A DNA stretch of 64,000 nt from contig NZ_FOTP01000009.1 of assembly GCF_900114605.1 (NCBI RefSeq), positions 124,001 to 188,000 on the forward strand. The letters run 5' to 3'. A program made the translations under genes and the position numbers. The DNA is from Bradyrhizobium sp. NFR13 (GTDB lineage: Bacteria; Pseudomonadota; Alphaproteobacteria; Rhizobiales; Xanthobacteraceae). Shown here in pieces: positions 1 to 8,498 of this stretch. Numbering within the stretch: the stretch's first letter is position 1; each line of letters opens with the position of its first letter. The notes beneath the pieces are model-generated. The model did not search any database. It saw nothing but the letters and a program-made list of their open reading frames with translations, and had not been told where the DNA came from.

Positions 1-1
1 C

Positions 2-1150
2 GTGGCACTCGGCAGCGTCGCGGGTCATTCGCTTGCGGTGGCGCAGGGCTATCCCGTGGGCACGCCAAGCGGCTATTCGATCCCGGCCGATCCCAACTAT
101 CCCCCGGGCGGCTATCCGGCCAATTCGCGCGCCGATCGCGCGCTGGACGCCATGCCGGACTTTGACGCCCTTGATGAAGATGACGTGCCGCCCTCCCGCG
201 GTGGCCGGCCGATGACGGGTCTGTCTGCCCCTGGCATTGCGCCTCAGGGCCCGGTGATGTCTCCGGATGATCCGCGCTACGGCCGTCCCGCTGGTGCTGC
301 CCCGGTTTATTCCGACCGCGCCATGCCGCAGGGTCCGGTGATGTCACCTGACGATCCGCGTTATGGGCGCCCGATGGCGCCGCCGGCGGTGGTCTATTCG
401 AATCGTGGCAATGGCGATGGCGCAATGCGTCCCCCGGAAGGGATGGGCGGGCAAGGCGCTCCTGTGACCGGCTCCCTTCAGGGGCAGGATCCGGGTCGTG
501 GTGCCAATGGTGCCTCGGTGATGGTTGCCTCGCTGCCTCCGGAAGATCAGCCGGAAACCGGTCCTGCGCAGTTGCCGCCGCAGTTTCGCCGGCAGGAAGT
601 AAGTTTCGTCACCAAGGAGCCCGCGGGCACCATCGTCGTCGATACGCCGAACTACTATTTGTACTATGTGCTCGGTAACAACCGCGCGATGCGCTATGGC
701 GTCCGCGTCGGCCGCGACGGCTTCACCTGGAACGGTGTCCAGAAGATCACCCGCAAGGCGGAGTGGCCGGATTGGCATCCGCCGACCGAGATGATCGAGC
801 GCCAGCCTTATCTGCCGCGCTTCATGGCCGGCGGCGAAGGCAATCCGCTCGGCGCCCGCGCGATGTATCTCGGCTCCACCGTGTATCGTATCCACGGCAC
901 CAACCAGCCGTCGACCATTGGCAAATCGGTGTCCTCCGGCTGTTTCGGCATGCTGAACGACGACGTCTCGGATCTGTTCGAGCGCGTGAAGGTCGGTACC
1001 CGTGTGGTGGTAATGCCGGGCAAGGCTCCAGCGACGACCGCCTCCGCGCAGCCGGTGCCCGGCCCGAGCGCCAACGCTGCTCCAGCGCCGCTACCCGGTA
1101 CCCAGCCGACATCGGTTCAGCCGCTACCGGCCCCGGTCAGCATTCGTTGA
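2..1150 (+). CDS. L,D-transpeptidase (YkuD family), 5' truncated
   Basis: A YkuD-type L,D-transpeptidase, expected to act in the periplasm on peptidoglycan stem peptides (3-3 cross-links or lipoprotein anchoring). The reading frame is open to the window edge and the first residues look like the end of a signal peptide (..SLAVAQ), so the true start lies upstream. A Pro/Gly-rich linker (about residues 15-200) carries the repeat PQGPVMSPDDPRYGRP at 81-96 and 109-124. The catalytic domain spans about 205-338, with His298 in YRIHGTN and Cys314 in SSGCFGM. Most relatives read GC[IV]R[ML] after the nucleophile; here the Arg position is Gly. The C-terminus is Pro/Ala-rich. A second family member lies at 30888-31583. 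Family assignment is firm; the exact reaction is inferred. Confidence 0.9.
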   Translation: MALGSVAGHSLAVAQGYPVGTPSGYSIPADPNYPPGGYPANSRADRALDAMPDFDALDEDDVPPSRGGRPMTGLSAPGIAPQGPVMSPDDPRYGRPAGAAPVYSDRAMPQGPVMSPDDPRYGRPMAPPAVVYSNRGNGDGAMRPPEGMGGQGAPVTGSLQGQDPGRGANGASVMVASLPPEDQPETGPAQLPPQFRRQEVSFVTKEPAGTIVVDTPNYYLYYVLGNNRAMRYGVRVGRDGFTWNGVQKITRKAEWPDWHPPTEMIERQPYLPRFMAGGEGNPLGARAMYLGSTVYRIHGTNQPSTIGKSVSSGCFGMLNDDVSDLFERVKVGTRVVVMPGKAPATTASAQPVPGPSANAAPAPLPGTQPTSVQPLPAPVSIR

Positions 1151-1170
1151 TTTCTTTCAGCTGATTTCAG

Positions 1171-1208
1171 GAAAACGGGCGCTGTGTGATCACACAGCGC
1201 CCGTTTTC
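1171..1208. terminator. bidirectional intrinsic terminator
   Basis: A perfect inverted repeat with 19-nt arms (left arm GAAAACGGGCGCTGTGTGA) lies between two convergent genes. It is T-rich on its right flank and A-rich at its left arm, so it can end transcription in both directions: the L,D-transpeptidase gene from the left and the dehydrogenase gene from the right. Confidence 0.85.
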
Positions 1209-1230
1209 TTTTGCGCTATGAAAGCGTGCG

Positions 1231-2190
1231 TCAGTTGAGCTTGCGAACCGGTGCGCCATTCAACCAGCCATCGATGCCCTCGATCATCTCTGCATAGATG
1301 CGTTTGTAATTGTCAGCAGTGACGTAGCCGAGATGCGGCGTGATCACGACATTGTCGAGCTTGCGCAGTGGACTGTCGAGCGGCAGCGGTTCGTGGGAAT
1401 AGGTGTCGATGCCGGCGCCGGCAATTTTCCCGGCCTGCAAGGTCTCGAGCAGGGCGACTTCATCCACGATCGGGCCGCGTGCTGTGTTGATGAGATAGGC
1501 GGTTGGTTTCATGCGTGCGAGATCCGCCCCTGACACCAATCCGCGCGAACGATCACTCAACACGAGGTGGATCGTAATGATGTCGGCCTGGGCGAACAGT
1601 TCTTCCTTGGTCGCGTAGGTCACGCCGGCCTTTTCGCAGGCCTCGGGCGTCAGATTGGTGCTCCAGGCAATGGTCTTCATGCCCAGCGCGCGGCCGATGC
1701 CGGCGACCTGACTGCCGAGCTTGCCGAGGCCTATGATCCCAAGTGTCTTGCCTTCGATATCCTCGCCGATCGTGACCTGCCAGGGCATGCCCGCCTTCAT
1801 GCGCGCGTTTTCAAAACCGATCTTGCGGGTCAGTTCCAGCATCAGCCCGATGGTCAGGCCGGCCGTCGGATTACCCACCATCGCGGTACCGCAGACGGTG
1901 ACGTCATGAGCCTTGGCAGCCTCGAAATCGATGGCGGCATTGCGCATGCCTGAGGTGATCAGCAGCCTGAGTTTCGGCAGCGCCTCGAACACTGCGCGTG
2001 GAAAGGGCGTCCGCTCGCGCATGGCGCAGATGATCTCGAAATCCTTCAGCGCCGTGGCTGCCTCGTCTGCCGACGCGAACGGCTTGTCGAACACCGTGAC
2101 CTCGATGCGATCATCAAGCGCACGCCAGTCGCCGAGTTTCAGCGCCACGTTCTGGTAGTCGTCGAGAATTGCACAGCGCAGCCGCGTCAT
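1231..2190 (-). CDS. D-2-hydroxyacid dehydrogenase family protein
   Basis: An NAD(P)-dependent D-isomer-specific 2-hydroxyacid dehydrogenase of about 319 residues, cytoplasmic, interconverting a 2-hydroxy acid and a 2-oxo acid; the substrate cannot be read from sequence. The Rossmann motif GIIGLGKLGSQVAG is central. The catalytic set is present: Arg in NTARGPIVDE, the downstream Glu in the DTYSHEPLP region, and His in TPHLGYVT. The N-terminal LDDYQNVAL is typical of a phosphoglycerate-dehydrogenase-like subgroup. I start at MTRLRCAILDDYQ because homologues begin there; an in-frame ATG four codons upstream (2202) is possible. Neither start has a strong Shine-Dalgarno. The gene stands alone, convergent with the transpeptidase. 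Confidence 0.88.
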   Translation of the reverse strand: MTRLRCAILDDYQNVALKLGDWRALDDRIEVTVFDKPFASADEAATALKDFEIICAMRERTPFPRAVFEALPKLRLLITSGMRNAAIDFEAAKAHDVTVCGTAMVGNPTAGLTIGLMLELTRKIGFENARMKAGMPWQVTIGEDIEGKTLGIIGLGKLGSQVAGIGRALGMKTIAWSTNLTPEACEKAGVTYATKEELFAQADIITIHLVLSDRSRGLVSGADLARMKPTAYLINTARGPIVDEVALLETLQAGKIAGAGIDTYSHEPLPLDSPLRKLDNVVITPHLGYVTADNYKRIYAEMIEGIDGWLNGAPVRKLN

Positions 2191-2305
2191 GGGATCGTCC
2201 ATCCGGTGTGATGATGACGGCTGTTGAGGCCGTCAGGGAATGGACACATTGCGCGCCTCGCGGGCGTGCGCAAGCGCCGGCATCGTCGGCAGCAGTTCGA
2301 TCAGC

Positions 2306-2512
2306 TTAATGTGACGGTGAGGCCGGTTTGGACGAGTCTTTGGCGCGACAGGCAGGGCCGGGACCGCGCATGTAGTGCTGCTCGGGCCGGTAAGGATCGA
2401 AGGCAGCGACGAAGAACAGCTGCCAGAACGTCCGGATTTCGTGGAGGAGGCCTAGGCGTGCCGCGCGGGTTTCGTCGGCGGCTGGAGAGGGGACTGATGT
2501 AATGGTTGCCAT
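2306..2512 (-). CDS. hypothetical small protein (68 aa)
   Basis: A small ORF starting MATITSVPSP with a GGAG-type ribosome binding site 8-10 nt upstream of its ATG. The predicted protein has a central aromatic/hydrophobic stretch (IRTFWQLFFVAAFDPYRPEQ) and a basic, Pro/Ser-rich tail. It has no signal peptide and no motif I recognise. It lies upstream of and divergent from ettA, in a stretch that otherwise holds no gene. Codon use resembles the neighbours, but at this length a chance ORF is possible. Other ORFs across the same bases on both strands have lower-quality composition (Arg-rich), which is why this frame was chosen. Confidence 0.45.
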   Translation of the reverse strand: MATITSVPSPAADETRAARLGLLHEIRTFWQLFFVAAFDPYRPEQHYMRGPGPACRAKDSSKPASPSH

Positions 2513-2743
2513 GACGAGGCTCCGCCTGTCTGCCCGCGACTTCAGTCGCGAGGGGCATGATTGATCGCCCTGCGACCACTCTTGGCGGAAGTCGTTAAAA
2601 AGCGGTTTTAATTGTCACAATGGCTGCCTCGAAGAAGTGCAGAGTTACCAAATCCTTAAGAACCCCGGTTGCCCTTTCGGGGCCACGCCGCTACATCAGC
2701 CACAACCCATTTTCCACGCTAGCTGCGGTTTTCAAGGATCACG

Positions 2744-4393
2744 ATGGCTCGCCAATTCGTCTACTTCATGCAGGGTCTGACCAAGGCCTATCCGACCCGC
2801 AAGGTGCTGGATAATGTCCATTTGTCGTTTTACCCGGACGCCAAGATAGGCGTGCTCGGTGTCAACGGCGCCGGTAAGTCGACGCTGCTCAAGATCATGG
2901 CCGGCCTCGACAAGGAATACACCGGCGAGGCCTGGGTCGCGCAGGGCGCGCGCGTCGGCTATCTCGAACAGGAACCGCAGCTCGACGCCGCTCTGACCGT
3001 GCGCGAGAACGTCATGCTCGGCGTCGCCAAGCAGAAGGCTGTTCTCGATCGCTACAACGAGCTGGCGATGAACTACTCGGAAGAGACCGCCGACGAGATG
3101 ACCAAGCTGCAGGACGAGATCGAGGCCCAGGGCCTCTGGGATCTCGACAGCAAGGTCGACCAGGCGATGGACGCGCTGCGCTGTCCGCCTGACGATGCTG
3201 ACGTCACCAAGCTCTCCGGTGGTGAACGCCGCCGCGTCGCGCTCTGCAAGCTGCTGCTCGATGCACCCGAACTGCTGCTGCTCGACGAACCGACCAACCA
3301 TCTCGACGCCGAATCCGTGTCGTGGTTGGAAGGCCATCTGCGCAACTATCCTGGCGCGATCCTGATCGTGACCCACGATCGCTACTTCCTCGACAATGTG
3401 ACGTCCTGGATTCTCGAACTCGATCGCGGTCGTGGCATTCCCTATGAGGGCAACTACTCGTCCTGGCTGGTGCAGAAGCAGAAGCGTCTGGCGCAGGAAG
3501 GCCGTGAGGACGCCGCGCATCAGAAGACGTTGGAACGCGAGCAGGAATGGATCGCCTCGTCGCCCAAGGCTCGTCAGGCCAAGTCGAAGGCGCGCTACCA
3601 GCGCTATGAAGATCTGCTCAAGAAAGCCAGCGAGAAGCAGACCCAGACCGCGCAGATCACCATTCCGGTGGCCGAGCGTCTCGGCGACAACGTCGTCGAT
3701 TTCGAAGGGCTCACCAAGGCCTATGGCGATCGCGTGCTGATCGACAATCTGACCTTCAAGCTGCCGCCCGGCGGTATCGTCGGCGTCATCGGCGCCAACG
3801 GCGCCGGCAAGACCACACTGTTCAAGATGATCACTGGCCAGGAGAAGCCCGATAGCGGCACGATCACCGTCGGCGAGACCGTTCATCTCGGTTATGTCGA
3901 CCAGTCGCGCGATGCGCTCGATGGCAAGAAGACCGTCTGGGAAGAAATCTCGGGCAATAACGAACTGATCCTGCTCGGCAAGAAGGAAGTGAATTCGCGC
4001 GGCTACTGCTCGTCGTTCAACTTCAAGGGCGGCGACCAGCAGAAGAAGGTCGGTTCACTGTCAGGCGGTGAACGCAACCGCGTGCATCTCGCCAAGATGC
4101 TGAAGTCCGGCGCCAACGTCCTCCTGCTCGACGAACCGACCAACGACCTCGACGTCGATACGCTGCGTGCGCTGGAAGAGGCGCTGGAAGACTTCGCCGG
4201 TTGCGCTGTGATCATCAGCCATGACCGCTGGTTCCTCGACCGTATCGCGACGCATATGCTCGCTTTCGAAGGCGACAGCCATGTCGAATGGTTTGAAGGC
4301 AACTTCCAGGACTACGAGAAAGACAAGATGCGTCGTCTCGGGCAGGATTCGATCATCCCGCATCGCGTGAAATACAAGAAACTGACGCGCTGA
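2744..4393 (+). CDS. ettA: energy-dependent translational throttle protein EttA (ABC-F)
   Basis: A 549-residue soluble ABC-F protein with two nucleotide-binding domains and no membrane segments. EttA binds the ribosomal E site and gates entry into the elongation cycle according to ATP/ADP level. First domain: Walker [10 protein letters not shown] (about residue 40), signature LSGGERRR, Walker [14 protein letters not shown] linker with basic helical stretch ([15 protein letters not shown]) follows. Second domain: Walker [10 protein letters not shown], signature LSGGERNR, Walker [12 protein letters not shown]. The length and the C-terminal end ([13 protein letters not shown]) match the EttA group rather than Uup or the resistance ABC-Fs. 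Start ATG follows CAAGGAT. The tam gene follows 13 nt later on the same strand. Confidence 0.96.
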   Translation: MARQFVYFMQGLTKAYPTRKVLDNVHLSFYPDAKIGVLGVNGAGKSTLLKIMAGLDKEYTGEAWVAQGARVGYLEQEPQLDAALTVRENVMLGVAKQKAVLDRYNELAMNYSEETADEMTKLQDEIEAQGLWDLDSKVDQAMDALRCPPDDADVTKLSGGERRRVALCKLLLDAPELLLLDEPTNHLDAESVSWLEGHLRNYPGAILIVTHDRYFLDNVTSWILELDRGRGIPYEGNYSSWLVQKQKRLAQEGREDAAHQKTLEREQEWIASSPKARQAKSKARYQRYEDLLKKASEKQTQTAQITIPVAERLGDNVVDFEGLTKAYGDRVLIDNLTFKLPPGGIVGVIGANGAGKTTLFKMITGQEKPDSGTITVGETVHLGYVDQSRDALDGKKTVWEEISGNNELILLGKKEVNSRGYCSSFNFKGGDQQKKVGSLSGGERNRVHLAKMLKSGANVLLLDEPTNDLDVDTLRALEEALEDFAGCAVIISHDRWFLDRIATHMLAFEGDSHVEWFEGNFQDYEKDKMRRLGQDSIIPHRVKYKKLTR

Positions 4394-4406
4394 GGAGAAC
4401 TCTCAA

Positions 4407-5177
4407 ATGGCCGACTGGAGCGCGCAGCAGTATCTGAAGTTCGAGGACGAGCGAACCAGGCCGGCACGGGATCTGCTCGCGCAGATTCCGCTCGTTGATG
4501 CCCGCAAGGTCGTCGACATCGGCTGCGGTCCCGGCAACTCGACGGAGCTTCTGGTCAATCGCTGGCCCGAAGCATCGGTCATCGGTGTCGATACGTCGGC
4601 CGATATGCTGCGGCAGGCGCGGGAACGTTTGCCCGCGCAGACCTTCATCGAAGCCAATATCGCCCATTGGGTGGCGCCGGCCGGCACCGAGGTGCTGTTT
4701 GCCAATGCCGTCTTTCAGTGGGTGCCGGATCACATCAAGCAGCTGAAGCGTCTGGTCGGTGCGTTGCCGCCGGGCGGCGTGCTGGCCGTGCAGATGCCGG
4801 ACAATCTCGATGAGCCCTCGCACATCCTGATGCGCGAAGTCGCCCATCTCGAACCATGGCGCAAGCAGCTCTCGAAAGCCGCAGAGCTGCGCGACTCGCT
4901 GCCGAAGCCCGGTGCGTATTACGATGCATTGCAGCCGCTGTGCTCGCGGATCGAGATCTGGCACACGGTCTATAATCACGCACTCGCCGATGCCGCCGCG
5001 ATCGTGGAATGGGTGAAGGGCACCGGTCTGCGTCCGTTCGTCGATCCGCTGGAGCCGCCGGAGCGCAAGGCTTACCTCGCTGAGTATACCGCCCGCATCG
5101 CCGCCAGCTATCTGCCGCAGGCGGATGGCAAGGTGCTGCTGAAGTTCCCGCGGATATTCATCGTCGCGGTCAAATAG
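4407..5177 (+). CDS. tam: trans-aconitate 2-methyltransferase
   Basis: A 256-residue SAM-dependent methyltransferase. Tam methylates trans-aconitate, a spontaneous by-product of cis-aconitate that inhibits aconitase; it is cytoplasmic. The SAM-binding motif I is [12 protein letters not shown] (about residues 36-47), the acidic end of strand 2 is [11 protein letters not shown], and motif IV is [10 protein letters not shown]. The N-terminal [20 protein letters not shown] is characteristic of the Tam subfamily, and the length matches. GAGGAG lies upstream of the ATG, 13 nt after the ettA stop, so the two genes may be co-transcribed. Confidence 0.93.
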   Translation: MADWSAQQYLKFEDERTRPARDLLAQIPLVDARKVVDIGCGPGNSTELLVNRWPEASVIGVDTSADMLRQARERLPAQTFIEANIAHWVAPAGTEVLFANAVFQWVPDHIKQLKRLVGALPPGGVLAVQMPDNLDEPSHILMREVAHLEPWRKQLSKAAELRDSLPKPGAYYDALQPLCSRIEIWHTVYNHALADAAAIVEWVKGTGLRPFVDPLEPPERKAYLAEYTARIAASYLPQADGKVLLKFPRIFIVAVK

Positions 5178-5285
5178 CTGATGCGGCCAGTTGCCGCGCT
5201 TGCACGACATCATCGCGCCCAGCACGCGCCGCTATAAGGTCGGCGCTTTCACCGCACTCCGATTCGACCCATAGCGAGCCCCGAT

Positions 5286-5912
5286 ATGTCCATGACGCCC
5301 GAAACGCCGTTGCCGCCCCTCGGAAAAGGCCGCGCGATGCAACCGATTCCGGCGCTGATCTTCGGCTCGCGCTGGCTGCAGTTGCCGCTCTATCTCGGCC
5401 TGATCGTGGCGCAGTGCGTTTATGTCGTACTGTTCCTGAAAGAGCTCTGGCATCTGATCGCGCACTCGTTCGACTTCAGCGAGCAGCAGATCATGCTGGT
5501 CGTGCTGGGCCTGATCGACGTGGTGATGATCTCCAACCTGCTGGTGATGGTGATCGTCGGCGGTTACGAGACCTTCGTATCGCGGCTCAATCTGAACGGC
5601 CACCCGGACGAGCCGGAATGGCTCAGCCACGTCAATGCGAGCGTGCTGAAGATCAAGCTAGCGATGGCGATCATCGGCATCTCGTCCATCCATCTGCTGC
5701 GCACCTTCATCGAGGCCGGCAATCTCGGCAGCACCAGCGCGCGGACGACGAACTACACCGAGACCGGCGTGATGTGGCAGACCATCATCCATATCGTGTT
5801 CATTCTCTCGGCCATCGGTATCGCCTATGTGGACAAGCTCTCGAATGGAATTACTCCGCATCCGGCAGAGAATGGTCACGGCAAGCAGGGCCACGGAGGC
5901 CACGCGCATTGA
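5286..5912 (+). CDS. YqhA/UPF0114 family membrane protein with His-rich tail
   Basis: An inner-membrane protein of 208 residues in the TIGR00645/UPF0114 (YqhA) family, function unknown. Hydrophobic segments lie at about 32-52, 71-93, 122-140 and 165-183. The signature region [24 protein letters not shown] is intact. An N-terminal extension (about 20 residues) and a C-terminal tail rich in His and Gly ([11 protein letters not shown]) could bind metal; the tail is seen directly, metal binding is inference. The stop codon overlaps the next gene's start (TGATG), suggesting translational coupling with the lytic transglycosylase. Confidence 0.88.
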   Translation: MSMTPETPLPPLGKGRAMQPIPALIFGSRWLQLPLYLGLIVAQCVYVVLFLKELWHLIAHSFDFSEQQIMLVVLGLIDVVMISNLLVMVIVGGYETFVSRLNLNGHPDEPEWLSHVNASVLKIKLAMAIIGISSIHLLRTFIEAGNLGSTSARTTNYTETGVMWQTIIHIVFILSAIGIAYVDKLSNGITPHPAENGHGKQGHGGHAH

Positions 5913-7162
5913 TGGTGAGGCCCGGCATGGGGACACTGTTGCGATCGCTTTCACTCGTCGTTGTCCTGTGCCTGCTGACCAAGCCGGTTCCATCCCTCGC
6001 TGCGACGGACGGAAACTTCACGAGCTTCATCGCCTCGCTCTGGCCCGAAGCGCAAAAGGCGGGCGTCTCGCGGCGGGTTTTTGACGACGCGACGCGCGGG
6101 CTGGAGCCTGACTACAAGCTGCCCGATCTCATCCTGCCGGGCCGTCCCGCCACCGGTGCGCCCTCGCAGGCAGAATTCGTGCAGGTGCCCGCCGACTATC
6201 TGAAGGAAGCCAGCATCATCAGGCTCGCGGCCGAGGGGCGACGCCTCTATGAGCAGCATCGCAAGACGCTGCAGACCATCGAGCAGCAGACCGGCGTGCC
6301 GGGCACCATCATCCTGGCGATCTGGGGCCGTGAGACTGATTTCGGTCGTCACCGCTTGCCTTACGACGGCATTCGTACGCTGGCGACACAGGCTTATGTC
6401 GGGCGGCGCAAGGAGCAGTATCGCGGCGAGTTCATCGCGGCGCTAAAACTGATCGAGAGTGGCGTGGTCTCGCGTCAGGACCTGCGCGTGTCCTGGGGCG
6501 GCGCGACAGGTCTTACCCAATTCCTGCCGTCCGAGCTCGAAAAGCACGGCGTCGATTTCGACGGCGATGGCCGCGTGGATATCTGGAAGTCGGTGCCGGA
6601 TGCACTCGCGTCGGCCGCGCAGCAACTCGTCAACAAAGGCTGGCAGCGCGGTCTGCGTTGGGCCTATGAAGTGCGCGCGCCAGCCAATGCCGACTGCACC
6701 ATGGGCGTGCCGGAGGTGACAAAGCCGATCGGCGAGTGGATCCGCGCAGGTTTTGTGCCGGTGCGCGGCGAGAAGCTCAGTAGCGCTGAACAGGCGCAGC
6801 CGGCCTCACTGCTGCAGCCCGAAGGCATCTATGGGCCGGCCTTTCTGACCACGAAGAACTACTTCGTCATCAAAGAATACAATTTCTCCGACCTCTATGT
6901 GCTGTTTGTCGGTCATGTCGCCGATCGCATTGCCAATAGTCAGCCATTCGCGACGCCATGGTCCGCGACGAAGCAATTGCGCAGCACCGATGTGGAAGCG
7001 ATGCAGCGCCATCTGACGTCGCTCGGCCTCTATAGCGACAAGCTCGATGGCAAAGCCGGTATGAAGACCCGTGCGGCGCTCGGTGCGTTCCAGAAGTCCG
7101 CGGGTCTCAAACTCGATTGCTGGCCGAGTGAGGCCGTGCTGCGTGCGATGAACGCGCGATAG
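5912..7162 (+). CDS. lytic murein transglycosylase (MltB/SLT_2 type) with peptidoglycan-binding domain
   Basis: A periplasmic lytic transglycosylase of about 416 residues that cleaves the MurNAc-GlcNAc bond to give 1,6-anhydro ends. The N-terminal hydrophobic segment (LLRSLSLVVVLCLLTKPVPSLAA) is a signal peptide. The SLT_2/MltB domain follows; the catalytic Glu is in ILAIWGRETDFG and the conserved VSWGGATGLTQFLPSE is present. A PG_binding_1 domain (STDVEAMQRHLTSLGLYSD to the end) completes the usual rhizobial architecture. I start at the ATG overlapping the yqhA-like stop, with GGAGG 11 nt upstream; the ATG at 5927 is an alternative. The frame is open further upstream, but that part is antisense-like and lies inside the previous gene. 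Confidence 0.92.
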   Translation: MVRPGMGTLLRSLSLVVVLCLLTKPVPSLAATDGNFTSFIASLWPEAQKAGVSRRVFDDATRGLEPDYKLPDLILPGRPATGAPSQAEFVQVPADYLKEASIIRLAAEGRRLYEQHRKTLQTIEQQTGVPGTIILAIWGRETDFGRHRLPYDGIRTLATQAYVGRRKEQYRGEFIAALKLIESGVVSRQDLRVSWGGATGLTQFLPSELEKHGVDFDGDGRVDIWKSVPDALASAAQQLVNKGWQRGLRWAYEVRAPANADCTMGVPEVTKPIGEWIRAGFVPVRGEKLSSAEQAQPASLLQPEGIYGPAFLTTKNYFVIKEYNFSDLYVLFVGHVADRIANSQPFATPWSATKQLRSTDVEAMQRHLTSLGLYSDKLDGKAGMKTRAALGAFQKSAGLKLDCWPSEAVLRAMNAR

Positions 7163-7188
7163 ACACCGATAAAAACATTCGCAAATGA

Positions 7189-7216
7189 AAAAGCCCGGCC
7201 ATGAGGCCGGGCTTTT
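7189..7216. terminator. bidirectional intrinsic terminator
   Basis: A 12-bp perfect stem (AAAAGCCCGGCC / GGCCGGGCTTTT) with an ATGA loop sits between the lytic transglycosylase gene and the convergent small secreted protein gene. It has A-rich and T-rich flanks, so it probably serves both. Confidence 0.88.
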
Positions 7217-7243
7217 GAATTTTGGATCGAGAGGTCGTTGCGA

Positions 7244-7540
7244 TTAGTCGCAAACCTCGACCGGGCGCGAACGCCAGATGCCGCGATATTCGTCCCAGAC
7301 GCGCTGACGGACAATGCGGCAAGCCGGTTCGACATAAACCGGAGCGGGGGCGTAGCCATAGCCATAGGCCGGAGCCGGACGGCTGGCTGCAATGGCGCCA
7401 CCGAGGAGAGCGCCGCCGATCAGGCCACCGGCAACGCCAGCGGCGATGCGGCCACCATCGGCCTTTGCGGCAGGCGCAACAGCAACCAGCGAACCGGCAA
7501 CCGTCGCGGCGGCGAGCAAGGCGGAAATCGTCTTCTTCAT
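7244..7540 (-). CDS. small secreted glycine-zipper protein (paralogue 1)
   Basis: A 98-residue exported protein of unknown function. A clear signal peptide ends near AAKADGG. It is followed by a glycine-zipper stretch (AAGVAGGLIGGALLGGAIA) that may insert in or associate with a membrane. Next come a Tyr/Pro/Ala-rich spacer and a C-terminal module of the form C-x3-RQR-x-WD-x-Y-x4-R-x-R-x-V-x-VC, whose two Cys could form a disulfide. The next gene leftwards in transcription order, at 7797-8123, has the same organisation, so the pair arose by duplication. An AGAGACCTGAG Shine-Dalgarno precedes the ATG. Confidence 0.8.
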   Translation of the reverse strand: MKKTISALLAAATVAGSLVAVAPAAKADGGRIAAGVAGGLIGGALLGGAIAASRPAPAYGYGYAPAPVYVEPACRIVRQRVWDEYRGIWRSRPVEVCD

Positions 7541-7667
7541 CTCAGGTCTCTCCAGAAGGGCGCCACAAGCGACGCGCGGTTAAAGGTCTACTCACGCTGC
7601 AATTCGAATCGGCGGTCTCACTTAGAAAAGCGCCCAACCGTCAATTCGATGTAAACGTTAGCCAGTC

Positions 7668-7700
7668 AATGGCCCGAAAAAGCGGTTTTTTCGGGCCATT
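7668..7700. repeat. palindromic hairpin between the two paralogous genes
   Basis: An inverted repeat with 14-nt arms (AATGGCCCGAAAAA / TTTTTCGGGCCATT) and a 5-nt loop. It lies 3' of the 7797-8123 gene on the minus strand. The A/T tract is inside the stem, not after it, so it may be a terminator for the upstream paralogue or a processing or stability hairpin. Confidence 0.6.
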
Positions 7701-7747
7701 GCAAGCATCACGCACTGGAAATGTCGTAGGTTTCCGATGCGTGAATA

Positions 7748-7798
7748 GAGATCAGAGTGATCTCGGCGATCACATGATCCCGGAGATCGTACGATCTC
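7748..7798. repeat. nested GATC-containing palindromes
   Basis: Six GATC tetramers fall within 47 nt. They are arranged as nested dyads: GAGATC-N5-GATCTC, then GATCACATGATC, then the 16-bp perfect palindrome GAGATCGTACGATCTC, which overlaps the stop codon of the 7797-8123 gene. Function is unknown; it may form a termination or mRNA-end structure. Confidence 0.6.
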
Positions 7799-8123
7799 AT
7801 CCGCACACGCGGACGCGGCGAATGCGCCAGCCATAACCGTCCCAGAAGCGCTGACGTTGCCAGAAACAGTCGCCGTAATAGCCCGGGCCAGCCACATAGG
7901 CGGGGCGGCCGTAATAGCCGTAGCCAGGACCGTAATAGCCGGGACCATAGTATCCCGAACCGGCAGCGATCGCGCCGCCAAGCAGGGCGCCGCCAATCAG
8001 ACCTGCAGCCACCGCGCCACCGCCGCCGTGTCCGTGCCAGTGCTGCGCGCTTGCCGAGGTAGGGGCCATGGCGGAAACGGCCAGGGTGGCAACAGCGGCA
8101 ATGGCCATCAGAGTTTTCTTCAT
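7797..8123 (-). CDS. small secreted glycine-zipper protein (paralogue 2)
   Basis: A 108-residue exported protein of unknown function, paralogous to the 98-residue product next to it. The signal peptide runs MKKTLMAIAAVATLAVSAMA to about ASAQ. A His/Gly segment (HWHGHGGGGA) leads into the glycine zipper VAAGLIGGALLGGAIAAGSG. A YGPGYYGPGYGYYG-like tract and the terminal C-x3-RQR-x-WDGYGW-R-x-RR-V-x-VC module follow. The Tyr/Gly tract is longer than in the paralogue. An AGAAAGGGAATGCC leader provides the ribosome binding site. Export is well supported; any role in the envelope is inference. Confidence 0.82.
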   Translation of the reverse strand: MKKTLMAIAAVATLAVSAMAPTSASAQHWHGHGGGGAVAAGLIGGALLGGAIAAGSGYYGPGYYGPGYGYYGRPAYVAGPGYYGDCFWQRQRFWDGYGWRIRRVRVCG

Positions 8124-8256
8124 GGCATTCCCTTTCTCAATCGGCTTCGCTCACAAATAGCGCTGCCTGCCGCGAAAAGTTTCATACTTCACTTGAATGA
8201 TCAATGAACGGGACCGCGCGATCCAGGTTACATCTTGATCTTAAAGCATTCGGGAC

Positions 8257-8273
8257 GGAGGTCCTTGACCTCC
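8257..8273. repeat. small hairpin in the 8124-8498 intergenic stretch
   Basis: GGAGGTC-CTT-GACCTCC forms a perfect 7-bp stem with no T tract. The 375-nt stretch around it holds no convincing gene. Apart from this hairpin and the Irr box at 8365, it should carry the promoters of the divergent 8123 gene and bfd. Confidence 0.4.
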
Positions 8274-8364
8274 ACAGGACATGCCGCGTTGCAGGCGGTT
8301 GCCGGATAGGGGCATTTAGTGGCTAGCCGCCTTCTGGTCACGGCGTTTGAGAGGCCTGGACATA

Positions 8365-8381
8365 TTTTAGATTCGTTCCAA
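8365..8381 (+). promoter_or_regulatory. probable Irr iron control element (ICE) upstream of bfd
   Basis: The bases TTTTAGATTCGTTCCAA match the rhizobial ICE pattern TTTAGAA-N3-TTCTAA with two mismatches. The element is about 118 nt before the bfd ATG. A better copy precedes bfr. In Bradyrhizobium Irr binds such elements and controls iron and haem genes. Binding here is inferred from sequence only. Confidence 0.65.
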
Positions 8382-8498
8382 TTTCTCCCATGGGATCAGT
8401 AGTTTGGAATAGCTTCAAAATCGGTGTTTTCCTTTTGCATCGGGTCGGCCTCTTACATATCCAAGAGGGGTCCTGACCTGCGAGTTCGCCTTCATCTC

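Noticed and set aside
5414-5911. Upstream extension of the lytic transglycosylase frame
   Set aside because: This part overlaps the YqhA-type gene in another frame and is Arg-rich and non-homologous; the signal peptide fixes the start at or after 5912.
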